Shown piece after piece: positions 1 through 10,894 of a stretch of DNA of 64,000 bases (positions are counted from its first letter, which is position 1; each line of letters starts with the position of its first letter). The DNA lies in NCBI GenBank assembly GCA_947561395.2, contig OX387192.1:32881520-32945519 (forward strand). The letters run 5' to 3'. The translations under genes and the position numbers were made by a program. The notes under the pieces were generated by a model. It was not told the origin of the DNA, did no database searches, and saw nothing but the letters and a program-made list of their open reading frames with translations. Source of the DNA: Buxus sempervirens (taxonomy: Eukaryota; Streptophyta; Magnoliopsida; Buxales; Buxaceae).

Positions 1-105
1 CAACCGTAAGTTCAACCATATATCATATCTACCCCATTTTTTCAAAAGTATAAAAAAGTACTAAAATAGATTACCCCATTTTTTCAAAAGTACTAAAATA
101 GATTA

Positions 106-305
106 GGATGAAATCGTCTGCTGGAGGGATTATGCAGCAGACCTTGCAGCCGTAGATGATGTCACGTGTAGCATCCCACGGATGTTGTTTCTTCACATTT
201 TTAAATATGATATTGACATCTTACATTGGAAAATGTGAAACACGAAACAACTGTGGGATGCTATAGGGTCTGCCGCATAATCCCTGTAACAGACGATTTC
301 AATCC
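106..305. mobile_element. 200-bp long-TIR MITE, family A copy 1
   Basis: The two ends form a long imperfect inverted repeat of about 60-85 bp. The left end begins GGATGAAATCGTCTG and the right end reads CAGACGATTTCAATCC. A 10-bp direct repeat AAATAGATTA flanks it at 96-105 and 306-315, read as the target-site duplication. No coding capacity. A 9-11-bp duplication with long terminal inverted repeats suggests a Mutator-like non-autonomous element. The same terminus recurs at 56323-56471, so both belong to one family. Just upstream, a 20-bp AT-rich string is repeated twice (about 31-95). Confidence 0.85.
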
Positions 306-315
306 AAATAGATTA

Positions 316-2160
316 AACTATTGCATAAATTTTATTCAATTGCTTTTAATAAAGAATCATTGAATCAATTATGCCTGCAATCTCTATTTGGATACCGAGA
401 GAATGCCAGAAAGACATGTGAGAAAAGAAAGTAAAAGAAAAGTGAAGTGAAAGAAATTGAAAAGTAATTTTCTCAATACCATTTGGATGTTGCAAGAAAA
501 TTTTATTGTTTTAACTAAAAATCTAGAATACTATGTTTGGATAGCAAGAAAGTTAATAGAATCTTGAATACAATTTCCAATTTTATCCTCACACTGTATG
601 CATGGCTTTGATTTTGTTACCAAGTTCATAAGAACAATTATCAAAGATGAGAATTAATAAAGAACCTAGGTCACTAGTATTTTGATAATATAAATATTTG
701 AAATTAAAAGAAAAGGGTAAAAAGAGCTTTTACTCCCATCAGATAGCAAGATTCTTAGAGATGAAGAAAAGACTATATAGGCTCTCGTTATATAAAGCGT
801 CCAAGTAAAAAGCAATAACGTCCTTTGCGTAGCACAATCAGAACAAAAGCTGCATCTTTCTTTTGGTAGGGAAAGATAACATGTGAGTAGTTGAGCTGGT
901 ACCAGCTTGAAAGAGAAACATTTGGAAGAGCCAAAAGAAGCAACTACATCAACCAGCCTCTGCCCTGTTGAACAGAACTAAATTCCAAAAAACAAAAATC
1001 CCAATTTGTATTAACTTCCACCATTGTTTCAAACATGATCCCTTTGCTGCTTGTACATGTTTATTAGTTAGGAACCTGACACACATATCTCAGTAGAATT
1101 CTCTACGACTTTGCTTGAAACAGTGGCACTTTCTTTGATTTGGTACTATGGTTCAATGGGAGATAAAAATTTTAGATTTAATGCACTGATTTACATGTAA
1201 GTGGAAGTGTTTTGTTTTCCCTTAAGAAGGATTTGGGTTCAGAACCTTTTTATGAAAAAACAAAAAGAAAGAAAAATAATTTCAAACCCACCCTAACGTC
1301 TTTAATCATACTCATGATAGCTTGAAACAATTCCATGAAGGTAACGTAATTTATTCAACATCAATGCAAACAAAAAACGGAAGAGAGAGATCGTGCTAGG
1401 TTTACCGAATTGGTATTCACGTTGACGCCTCAAACAATGAAGATAGATACGAAAAACAGCTCATGTGCAAAAAAACGCTGATAACGTTGATGAAGATGGT
1501 CTCCCAAAAGATAACGCTAAAAACATGCTCCTATGCATAGATTGTCTTTCAATGCTAAAAAAGATAATGTTGGAACTAATACGTTGATGAATATTGACTC
1601 TCAAAAGATAAAGCTTTAACAAACGTTAGTATCCCAACAACATTGGACTTTGAAGAAGTTATAGTTGAAAAAGATAACCGTTGAAGAAAGGTATCGATGG
1701 GAAGCTATGTGCGCAAAGGGTCTTTCGAAAGATAAAGCGTTTCTCACGACGAAGAATCCGATCTCGGGGTACATGAAAAAAAAGGGACAGTTATCGTCTT
1801 TTTACAAGTCTATTGATGAGATGACTCCCATCATCTAATTTGTAATTTACCACCAACGGTCTTGTAATTGATCAATAGGATCAAATGGTCTTTTTGTTCT
1901 CATTTTTGAACTAATTTGGCCATTTGCCGAAAATTATATCAGTTACTTTATTTTCCATCCAAAATGGGTCATATGTCATTCAAAAGGTGATTGAATAGTG
2001 GTTTTCCTTATTTCTTACGAGGAGAGGATTCAGATCCAACCAGATAGACCAAAACAAAACCACGAATGAGGAGTTTACCCACCAATGAAAAAATAAACCA
2101 AAGAGATCTAGAGAGTAATAAATTGAGAGAACGGGAAACTGAATTTGACTTTAAAGAATT
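316..2160. other. Intergenic, no gene recognised
   Basis: AT-rich DNA with no supportable coding exon. Between about 1480 and 1740 the motif AAAGATAA recurs several times in a loose, degenerate repeat, probably an old transposon or LTR remnant that cannot be classified. Confidence 0.5.
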
Positions 2161-2162
2161 AA

Positions 2163-2530
2163 GAAATTTTCTTCATGGATTGTCACACCATTTTTCTTGT
2201 CCTCCTTGTTCCTTCTTCTATGATACTTATATTTGAAGAGCATCATAGAAGTCAGTATAGTCATTATTCTCTAGAATATCAAAGGTTAGGCTTTTTACCA
2301 ATACCCTTCGTTTCAACGGGACTTGTGTACACAGGTTATGATACTTATATTATTTCGGTTGATTAGGCTGTTATTTCTTTGTCAAGAGGGACTATTTGTA
2401 TGTTGTTATATTTCAGGATTATTCTTTAGTTTGCTTTCACGATGCTATAGATTTTGTTTGGAAAATATGTTCTATCTATTTGTATTGTTCAATTTGGACG
2501 CTATTTGAATGCAGCAATATTAAGTTCGTG
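2163..2530 (+). other. Duplicated 5' flank of CWF19L2
   Basis: This stretch aligns by eye with the leader of the full-length CWF19L2 gene at about 18510-18720. Shared strings include TTATTTCTTTGTCAAGAGGG and GGAAAATATGTTCT, in the same order and orientation. It marks the left part of the segmental duplication that produced the 3294-8011 gene. The true CWF19L2 start exon is absent here; the homology stops near 2530 and different DNA follows up to about 3540. Confidence 0.7.
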
Positions 2531-2562
2531 ATTGTTTAATTATGATTTTGAATATGTAAAGT

Positions 2563-2733
2563 GTTAAGGAATATATTAAATATATAAAGTCCACCCCCAA
2601 CTATCAGCTTGAGCTATTAGTAGGAATGATGTTTTATATGGTATCAGAGCTTTAGGCAAACACCAGGTTCTCGGTTCAAATCTACGAATAGGGCCTCCCT
2701 AAAATGGGTTTAAGTCCACCCGTTGAGAAAAAA
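2563..2733 (+). mobile_element. TRIM/LTR- or SINE-like fragment with TGGTATCAGAGC
   Basis: Starts TGTTAAGGAATATATT and contains TGGTATCAGAGC at about 2640. That string is the usual plant initiator-tRNA primer-binding site and also occurs in some tRNA-derived SINEs. A B-box-like GGTTCAAATC follows about 30 bp later. This could be the end of a small LTR element plus its primer site, or a SINE head. The second LTR or SINE tail is not visible, so the class is uncertain. Confidence 0.45.
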
Positions 2734-2755
2734 ATATATAAAAAAAAAATGCTTT

Positions 2756-2925
2756 TAGCTCTAATTTACTTACTATATGACTTAGTGTGTCTTTTACACA
2801 ATCCTATATCATAGCCCTAATTTAATTACTATATTATCTAGTGTATCTTTTACATAATCCTATATCATAGCTCTAATTTACTTACTATATTACTTAGTGT
2901 ATCTTTTAAATAATCCTATATCATA
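2756..2925. repeat. Three tandem copies of a 56-bp unit
   Basis: Units begin at 2756, 2812 and 2868, each starting TAGCYCTAATTT and ending CCTATATCA. It sits about 190 bp upstream of the TATA box of the chimeric CWF19L2 copy, inside DNA that the full-length gene lacks. Confidence 0.85.
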
Positions 2926-3108
2926 GTTCACCCACTTCCACCATAGGATGATTTTATGGAAACGTATTACATATATATGATTTGGAAGAAACTTTCTGTA
3001 AAGGGTAAAATAACACTTGTTCGTAATTTCTTTAATTATTGAGAATTTTGTGGCTGAATCTGAATTATTTTTAAAAATATTACGCAATCCGACCGTATAC
3101 CCGAAACT

Positions 3109-3293
3109 CTATATATACCCGAGACCCTCCTCCCATCCGTCCGCATTCGTTTTTCTCCCCGCGCTTCCCTTCCCTTCTCTCTCCCGCGCATCTCTTGTTT
3201 GATCTTTTGCACTCTTTTCTTTTGGGCCCTTTCTCGCGACATCGCCTCTCCCCTTTTTCTGTATCTCTCCCGATTCTTTCCCTTTATTTCTCA
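3109..3293 (+). promoter_or_regulatory. TATA box and pyrimidine-rich leader of the chimeric CWF19L2 copy
   Basis: CTATATATA at 3109-3117 is followed by about 170 bp rich in C, T and CpG (many TCTCTCCC, CTTCCC runs), the usual plant core promoter with Y-patch. Transcription would start near 3140-3150. GC and CpG content jump here relative to the AT-rich surroundings. The full-length paralog has nothing comparable before its coding exon, so this promoter was acquired from elsewhere. Confidence 0.6.
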
Positions 3294-6200
3294 ATGTCTC
3301 GGTCGCCTCTCTCGTCTCCCTTTCTCAACCCAGTCGAGAACAGCAGATCCAGACCTTTTTCGGCTCCCCGTTCGGTAACGAAGACAGGTACGTCCCTCAC
3401 GTCTCTCTCCCCCTTCTCTCAGTTGTTTATTGAATTCTTGATTGTTATTTGACGGCACGTCCCGTATGCCCTCGAAATTGCTGAGAAGGGCGGGTTTAAG
3501 CCCAGAACGGAACTGTTGTGAGAGGAATAAGGAAACATGATTTAGTAAAGCAAGTGTAGAAGATTATTTATTAGGTTTTGATTGTTTTATATGTTTGAAA
3601 ACTGTTCTTGATTTTTTTAATTTATCTTTCTGTTGTAGATGATGGTACTGGTAGGAAACATCATTCTCGTGAAGACAAAGAACAAAAAAGGAAAGAGATG
3701 GGATTAGGGTGGCTGGTGAAGCCTGTTCCTAAGCCAGAGAGAAAGTCTACACTAAGTAAGGGGTGTCTGCCAGAGGAACCTCGGGTTCAGGAGGTAAGAG
3801 CCATCTCTTTTTAATACATGGACTAAGCTTTCTATATTTAACTAAATCGTTCCTAGGTGTATTTTTTTTTCCTGTTAAAATATTTGGTGAATGCATATAA
3901 TTATTTTGTGTTAGTCTAGTTCATCTGGCGTTTCTTTTCGAACCCTCCTTTTGTTTTATTTTATCAGTAATGAGAAAATTATATTAGAAAATAGAACATA
4001 GAACAGGTACCAAGATGGACACATCCCATGAGGAATGGGATGCGTCCATAAAACCCAAAAAACAGCAAACAAACAGAAGAGACAGCACATAGCCATCCAC
4101 ACAGCCTTACATCTTGTGCTCACCACCCTATGATATTAGCATTTCCCAGTTTCTTGAAATGCCTCCCACCCCATAATCACACCATTCAGAAGAGAGTGAT
4201 GCCTAAAAAGCTGCAAGACTCATAAATTTATTTTGGACTAGCTCTCAGCCACAAAAATACTCTTATTGCGGTTCATCCACATTACCCACTATAGGTATCT
4301 TCAAAAACCTTCATTTTGTTTACAGTCATTTGCCATCTACTTTGTTGACACCTAACAAGGAAGGCACAGAGTTTGATGTAGCCTAAGAATTTTAGGATGA
4401 AATTCTCAAGCTAGGATACCCTGGAATTTTATAACAAAAACTTAAGAGAAAACCTAAGGGAAGGCGTCTCACCCCCAGCTCTTGGTTTCTCACCTTTAGC
4501 TAAGACTAAGGAATCTCTCCTTGAACAATTGATTTTCTGTATAATTCTCTAATGATCCATTATTAAACTGTTCCCCTTTTTGTCGAGGTTACAAAACTTT
4601 CTATAAAAGAATAATAGAAACTTTCTAAAGTTGAAATATAAATATTGCAACTCTCTTAATGCTAAAATAGAATATAAAAACTTTCTTAAATCTGAAATAG
4701 GAAACCATCAAAATAAGAAACTACTGCTACCTTCCTAATAATGAAATAGAAAATAGAAAGATTTTCCTAATATTGAAATAGGAAACTACTGAAATAATAA
4801 ACTATTTAGAAACAAAATCTCTAGACAGCTTGTAGCTTTATTTGATAGCTTCTAAAAATCTCCTGCATCAGAGTTTTATATGGATATGTTGTATTGTTTC
4901 TTGTAGACTTCATTGCAATTTTACAAAAAACTTCTTTTATCTTCCTAGAAATTGTGCTTAGTGTTCCTACGATCCTAATCAATAATTGTATGGAGAGAAA
5001 AAAAATTCATGGTGTAAGTAGTTTCCTGCTGATAAACGTGGTAAAAATAAATTGAAGTCATGCTTGGCTGCAGTGACGTAGTCAACTTCAAGTGTTGTCA
5101 ACTTAATGTCTTAAGCCTGCTGACTTGCTGTCTTGACAAAGTTATTTTGAAGTTTAGATTATTGTTTGTCATATTTTACTACCCTCCCTCCCCTCTCTCT
5201 CTCTCTCTCCCTCTCCCTTTCTCTCCAATTCCAGAAATATGGTGGTCAAGTTGGTTATAATTCTTCACACAACTGTTATTTCGCTCAACCTCCAATTCCA
5301 AAAATATGGTGGTCGAAATTGGTTATAATTCCTGTCATAACTGTTATTTCGTTAACATGACAATGGGATTTATTCCTATTTTGTACACTATCATTTACTT
5401 TATCAGTAATTAATGCTACATATATTGAATTTAACTGGAAGTTTTAGGTTTTGTTTAAATACTATTGACAGATCACATTCAATTTTTGTCCGGGTTATTT
5501 ATGACATAGCTCTTGGTGGTTATTATGGCATGTTGTGATATTATTAAAAGATATAAAGATGTTACATGTGTGATGAAAATTATAAATATTTTTGGCTTTG
5601 GCTCTTATATGGTTATGCATCCAGTGCCACATAGATTAAAGATGTAAAGATGTTGGATGTGTCAGTTATCAACTATTTAGTCCCATTCTTATTTGGACCT
5701 TTCCTCCTTTATTTTTCCAGAAGGAAGCTCAGAGCATCAGTGTGAGGCAGGACAGCAAGGATTATTTTGGTAGACGGGGAACTGAAAGAAGTTGTACCAG
5801 GTAAACTTTGTGCAAAAGGATTTTTATATTGTGTATTAACCTGAGAATGCAGGTAGCGTTTGTTATAATATTCTGAATGTTAGTACAGTTGAGTGCTAAA
5901 TTACCCATGATCCTTGCTTTGTTGATATCATTTACCCTTGCTTTCCTACTGTACCACATACTGTATGAAATCACTCTAATTATTCCTTATTCCTTTCTCC
6001 AGTTATGTAATGCAGGAGATATATTTGTGTCAAAAGGAGGAGGATGATATTGATGAATATGAATTTGATTATGGTCCTAGCAAAAAGAGAAATCGGAGAA
6101 AGGGGGTGTTTGATGAGAACGATAAATTATCTAAGACAAACAGTATTGCAAGGCACATGTTGACCCAACAGGAGCGCTGCCAATTTTGCGTTCAGGACCT

Positions 6201-8011
6201 TACAAGGCCAATACATCTTGTTATCTCAGTAGCTAACTATACATATTTGATGCTTCCAAAATGGCAGCCAGTTGTGCCAGGTCATTGCCATATGTTACCA
6301 GTGCAGGTAAATCCTATGTAGTTCTATACCTTATCTTAAATGAAACTTTGGTTTTGTTTATGGGCTAAATGTTAGTTATGGATTCATCTTTCAATATGAA
6401 ATTTATTTTCTTCCTTCTTTTTTCCTCATTAGAGTTTGTACTCAATGATTGCCTTTTTCTTATGACAGCATGAATCTTCCATGAGGACTGTTGACAAGAA
6501 TGTTTGGGAGGAAATCCGCAACTTCAAGAAATGCCTTATTCTGATGTTTGCAAAGCAAGAGAAGGGTGTGGTGTTTCTTGAAACAGTGATGGGTTTGGCA
6601 CAGCAGCGCCGTCATTGCTTGGTTGAGTGCATTCCTTTGCCCCAAGATGTTGCAAGACAAGCACCCTTATATTTTAAAAAGGTTAGTTTCTGTATAATAT
6701 TATTAACAAATGACCATTCTGTTCCCTAATACTTGTTTCAATGCCTTCCATTTGCTTTCCTGCCGTGATCTCTAACGCTAAATTTCTGAATCATTTGTTT
6801 CCTTGGACAAGACAAGATTTTATTAATAGTACAAAAGGAAGATTTCCAAGTCTTCGTAACATCAAAGCACAAATTAGTGACATTGGGGATGTTCAGTGCG
6901 GTATCTGAAATGTTGTGGTTATGGAAGTAACTCTAAAATTCCTCAATTTTCAAAAACAAAAAGGCATTTGGTGGGTTTCCTGTGGCCCTTGTGTTTGACA
7001 AGCACTTTCCTTGAATTAAAAATATGGCATATGTTGAATTAAAAATATAGTATATGCTATGACATGTCTAACATGCTGTTTATTGAAGTAATGAGGAGCT
7101 TGATAATATCATGTTGTTCTCAGAGAAAAATATCAATAATAATCTGTGGAAGTCTGGAAAACTTCTTGTTTAGATGCTTTCAGATTTTTGAAAACTTTTG
7201 GCCCCATGGGCTTTGGAAACATCTTCTCTTCTTTGACAGTAACAGTTAAAGCATGTGAGTTTATGGAAGAGTTTTCTATGGGGGAAAACTGGAAGTAGGA
7301 GCATTAGATCAATAAGACTTCTGTCCACATAGGAAAAATATTAAAGATTTGTTGTAAGGGTAATGCTAATGCATGAGAATTATCCTTGTTTTTTGCACTT
7401 TTTATTAGTTCCATCTCACATTTTGGTCCTCTGTTTTTGCTTTATAGATTAGATTTCAATGGCTACCTCAGATATAAATATGGACTTGTACACTAACGTA
7501 ACCTTGATTATTGTTATGATAATGATTTTTTATGAGTTTCAGGCCTGATAGAACTTTGGTTTTTGGCGAGAATACATGATCAACTTCTCATTTCTTCCTT
7601 TTGTTTTATATCATTTTGGTTTAACTCTGAATTTCTTATTTTCTGTAAACAAATTTCTCAATGAAATGCCCCCCTTTTTTTCAGGCTATTGATGAAGCTG
7701 AGGACGAGTGGAGCCAGCATGACGCAAAGAAGCTTATCGATACCAGTCAAAAGGGATTGCGTGGTTCCATTCCCAAGGATTTTCCCTATTTTTATGTGGA
7801 GTTTGGCTTAGATAGGGGTTTTGTTCATGTGATTGAAGATGAAGAACGGTTCAAAAGCAATTTTGGCGTGAATGTTGTACGAGGCATGTTACGACTGCCG
7901 GAGGAAGTCATGTATCGTCGCCGGAAGCATGAATCGGCTGAGACACAAAAGGATGCAGTTGCAGCTTTTGCACGAGAGTGGGAGCCATTTGATTGGACAA
8001 AGCAGCTCTAA
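3294..8011 (+). CDS. Short chimeric CWF19-like protein 2 paralog (CwfJ domains)
   Basis: Predicted exons are 3294-3387, 3639-3793, 5721-5800, 6003-6306, 6469-6681 and 7685-8011. They join in phase to 390 codons with no stop. Residues 1-31 (MSRSPLSSPF...) come from a new first exon not recognised in any family and absent from the full-length gene. Residues 32-109 match parts of CWF19L2 exons 3 and 6. Residues about 175-390 hold CwfJ_C_1 (CQFC and GHCHMLP) and CwfJ_C_2 (ending WEPFDWTKQ). CwfJ/Cwf19 family proteins act in the spliceosome and lariat debranching (family knowledge). Relative to the 798-aa paralog it lacks the start exon, the K/R-rich exon 2, exons 4-5 and about 21 residues of exon 7. 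The exon 2 acceptor has moved 6 nt downstream, which keeps phase. The stop follows directly after KQL because about 60 bp around the old stop is deleted. It could be a functional short gene or an expressed pseudogene; transcript evidence would decide. Confidence 0.65.
3957..4305 (-). mobile_element. 5'-truncated LINE 3' end in intron 2 of the chimeric copy
   Basis: A 349-bp insertion relative to the paralogous intron at about 20095. It is flanked by a 16-bp direct repeat with two mismatches (3941-3956 AACCCTCCTTTTGTTT and 4306-4321 AACCTTCATTTTGTTT). The left end (ATTTTATCAGTAATGAGAAA) resembles the antisense 3' tail of the LINE at 43821. The paralog retains the empty site, supporting insertion after duplication. 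Confidence 0.65.
4380..4880. other. Second insertion in intron 2 of the chimeric copy, unclassified
   Basis: Absent from the paralogous intron, where the flanks meet near 20155. CAGAGTTT occurs at both edges and may be a short target duplication. The interior has repeated GAAACTTTCTAAA/TTGAAATA blocks at 4610-4800. No coding sequence or termini recognised. Confidence 0.4.
5189..5226. repeat. (CT)n microsatellite in an intron
   Basis: A run of CT repeats with occasional CCC in the intron before exon 3 of the chimeric copy. The equivalent intron of the paralog carries a poly-C tract instead. Confidence 0.8.
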
Positions 8012-8224
8012 ACGAACATTGCAGGGCTGTGAAGCGAGATTGAACCGGCCTTTAATGTCACGTGTACATAGATTTTTTCTGAGAATCTTTGGATCTTGGT
8101 CGAAGCAAAACCAACTTTTGATTAGAAGCTGCTTGTATATATTTTTTCCGGAATTTTTAAAATTTTCGAGTGTTTGTATTATAAGGAAATTATATTTTGG
8201 CGGAAGTTATTTTTCGGAAGTCGC

Positions 8225-8455
8225 ATGATCGACTCTTCCAACCACTTCATCTTCTCGTCTCTAGTCTTACTCGACATCACGGATGAGGATGGAGCAGAGA
8301 TTCTCTTTGCCTGAGCAAAAGACCTCAATTTGCTCTTGGCCTGTTGATGAAGACACCTCAGTGAGTAAATTCCATCTACAGAACCATTGATCCTTGAGCA
8401 CCTCCACTACTCCAACATTCGCTGTCATGATCCAAGCTCTGCTAGTCGAACCCGT
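8225..8455 (-). pseudogene. Wound-responsive family (DUF3774) pseudogene
   Basis: Read on the - strand it gives STSRAWIMTANVGVVEVLKD then QWFCRW, and after a one-base frameshift LRCLHQQAKSKLRSFAQAK, RISAPSSSVMSSKTRDEKMK. This matches the small plant wound-induced protein family (about 90 aa; roles in wounding responses, poorly defined). The start codon is lost (ACG GGT where ATG AGT is expected), there is a frameshift near the CRWN motif, and the conserved C-terminal tail is missing at the junction with the 3' flank of the chimeric CWF19L2 copy. Non-functional remnant, possibly brought in by a rearrangement that fixed the right edge of the duplication. Confidence 0.75.
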
Positions 8456-9038
8456 TTATGTCTTTAGAAAAGCAAATTCCACTCCCTGATAAGTGGCATC
8501 AGTGGGTTTGTTGTACGAACACCACTCCCTTTTTGTGTGAGTAAATTAGATTAAACAAATTAATTCAGCGTTGGAGTCAACCTTAAGATGCAGACGAGTT
8601 GAAAAGAGAGCTTACCTATCTATCTTCTAAACGAAGCAAGCTACTGTTTGGTCGCCCCCAGCGACTTGATCAATTTCGGTATCTCGCTTCAGCCAAGGGG
8701 TTGAATTTTGTAAATTTGATCAAGTTTGATGCTATTTATGATATATTAAAAAGTTTGGGGCTTAAAAGAAATATTAATTTTTCATTCACTTGATTTGTAA
8801 CTTTCCTTTCAGTTCCCCACTTTAAAGCTATAGGGATAAAAAAATTCCAAAAACTTTATTCATTTACGTCCAAATGCCTGAAAATAACGAATAAGAAAAC
8901 TTTTTCCTTGAATATTTTCTGAAAAAACAAACAGAGTCCTTAGGAAAAAAATTACTAATTTTGAAAAGTAAAACTAGCGTTTAAGCAGTAATCTATGAAG
9001 TTTTTTTTCCTTTTTTTTTTCTTTTTGGGATTTCTTAA
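8456..9038. other. Intergenic, nothing recognised
   Basis: No coding exon, tRNA or transposon terminus seen. A homopolymer-rich T stretch lies at 9000-9026 next to the MITE. Confidence 0.4.
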
Positions 9039-9536
9039 GGTTGTGTTTGGAGATTTGGATTTGGGGAGAAAATAAAAGAAAACTAAAAAGGAAAAGAAAA
9101 GAAAAATACTGATTTTCTTTCCTTTTTTGATATTTGAATGAGATGAGAAATTAGAAGAAAAGAAAAATATATTTTAGTATGATGCTGGATTGGGGTGGTG
9201 GGCGGTGGTGCCGAGTGGTGTTGGCGGGCGATGGTAGCTACGGCTAGTGGTGGTGGTGGTGGGCAATGGTGGGTGGTGGTGGCCGGTTATGGATGGTGGT
9301 AGCGGGTGATAGTGGGTGGTGGTGGTGGGTGGTGTGAATAGTAATAAGTGATGGTGAATTTTCTTTTCTTTTAAAATTCCTACATTTTTTGAGAGAATTT
9401 TTTACATTAGAGGGAAAGATGGAAAGAAAATTTAGAGAGAAAATATCATTTTCCTTTATCTAAACCAAACAAGAGAAAAGAAAATTTTAGCATTTTCTTT
9501 TCTTTTCTCCCCAAATCCAAGGTTCCAAACACAGCC
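9039..9536. mobile_element. Tourist/PIF-Harbinger-like MITE with GGTGGTG core
   Basis: Ends are an inverted repeat: left GGTTGTGTTTGGAGATTTGG, right ending GTTCCAAACACAGCC. TAA flanks both sides (9036-9038, 9537-9539), the 3-bp duplication typical of PIF/Harbinger. TIR-adjacent sequence is A/G-rich at left and T/C-rich at right. The centre (about 9195-9340) is a GGTGGTG/GGGTGGTGG minisatellite. No transposase. Confidence 0.75.
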
Positions 9537-9670
9537 TAATTGAATCAAAAAAAAAATAAGAAGGAAATTTTTTTGCATTTCTTAAAAACAAAAAAATTAT
9601 TTTTGCTTTTCTTAAAAATCTTGTAAAAAGTAGTTCTATTTTGGTTGTGTGCTTCCTTCCTTTTTGACTG

Positions 9671-9758
9671 TAGCTTTTTGAAAACAAATATATTCAAAAC
9701 ATCCACTAAGATGGTGTAGCTTTTTGAAAACAAATATTCAAAACATCCACTAAGATGG
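9671..9758. repeat. Tandem duplication, about 44-bp unit
   Basis: Two near-identical copies (9671-9714 and 9717-9758) containing AAAACATCCACTAAGATGG, differing by a 2-bp gap. Confidence 0.85.
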
Positions 9759-10375
9759 TTTTTGTCAATTTTGAGAAGTTGTGAAAGGAGCCCTGTAGAT
9801 TATAATTTTGCGACATAACACATTTTTTTGGTAGTAGGGGGGTCTCATTGTGGTTAATTTGCAACCGGGGGTAAAAAATGGGATTTGGGTCGCAGCCGAA
9901 CCAAATGATTTGGGTTGGGTTGGGTCGTAATAAGCTACGACTATCAAATAGTTAGGGCTGCAACTCGGTCCGGGTAAACCCGAAACCAACTCGAACCAAA
10001 CCGACTTCGGTTGGGTTCGGTTTTTTGAAGGTTCAATTCAGTTTTGGTTCATAAAAAACTAACCCGAATTAAATCGGTTCGGTTTTGGGTTAGGTGTTTA
10101 GTTAACCGAACTGAATTATAATATTTACCTAGACCGAACCGAATCGAATTATTATATATACTATTAAAATTTATAAGTTTACCTTTAAAGTTTAAAAAAA
10201 TTACAAACCACCACTCTCTTAAGTATTTCATTCACACAATTCATTCAATTTTCAAAGTTTCAAACCCTAGAACCCCATTACAATGTCGGCTACTGAGTGC
10301 CGAGTCTGCCGACCGCCGATTCTCATCCATTGGTTCATCAGTTCGTCTGCTTCAGGAAATTCCCCTCCTTTCCTT

Positions 10376-10470
10376 CTCTCTCTCTCGTCTCTTTCCCTCC
10401 CTCCCTCCTCATCTCTCCCTCCTTCCCTCACCCTCATCTCGCTCCCTCCCTCTCTCTCTCCCCCTCTCTC
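10376..10470. repeat. CT/CCCT microsatellite
   Basis: Imperfect CT and TCCCTCCC repeats on the + strand, like a promoter-proximal pyrimidine leader. Confidence 0.8.
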
Positions 10471-10755
10471 GTTTAGATCTATTCTTTGTTTTCTTCTGTT
10501 TTTCCTTTTCTATTCCCTTTCTATTCCTTTGCAGATCTTAGGAGGAAACAGCGTCTCTGATTTCTTCCTAAGTATTCCACCGCTTGAATTAGTGGTTTAG
10601 AAGCCAGATCAGAACAGCCTAGCTTCTAATCCCTTTCTGTTATTTCTAGGTGAACTCTCTTTCCTTTATAGTCACCATGTCATTCGATTTTCTCACTTGC
10701 CATTTAATAACCTGTGACCTAACTCTCTCAAAGGAATGACCCGTTGCTGTACTCA

Positions 10756-10894
10756 ATGCTTTTGAAGCCCCGAAGTACCCATTCTCGGCCTGCTCTCCTT
10801 GATTCCACCCCTTTTAATTCTCTCAACCACTACGAACAGAAAGAGATCATTCCTTCTAGAGACGAGTTGTTGTTCTATGCGTTTCATTGCAAAG
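10756..10894 (+). other. Possible orphan first exon, unknown family
   Basis: An open 46-codon stretch starts with ATG (MLLKPRSTHSRPALLDST...) and ends at a consensus donor AAAG|GTGAGG. A pyrimidine-rich leader lies upstream. The composition looks coding but no downstream exon was found before the Helitron at 11582. It may be a gene fragment trapped inside the surrounding element. Family not recognised. Confidence 0.3.

Noticed and set aside
2640..2680. tRNA gene suggested by TGGTATCAGAGC and GGTTCAAATC
   Set aside because: No cloverleaf can be folded around it; it fits a retroelement primer site or SINE promoter.
6460..6660. 66-codon - strand open frame, repeated at 26126-26326
   Set aside because: Complement of the conserved CwfJ exon in both gene copies.
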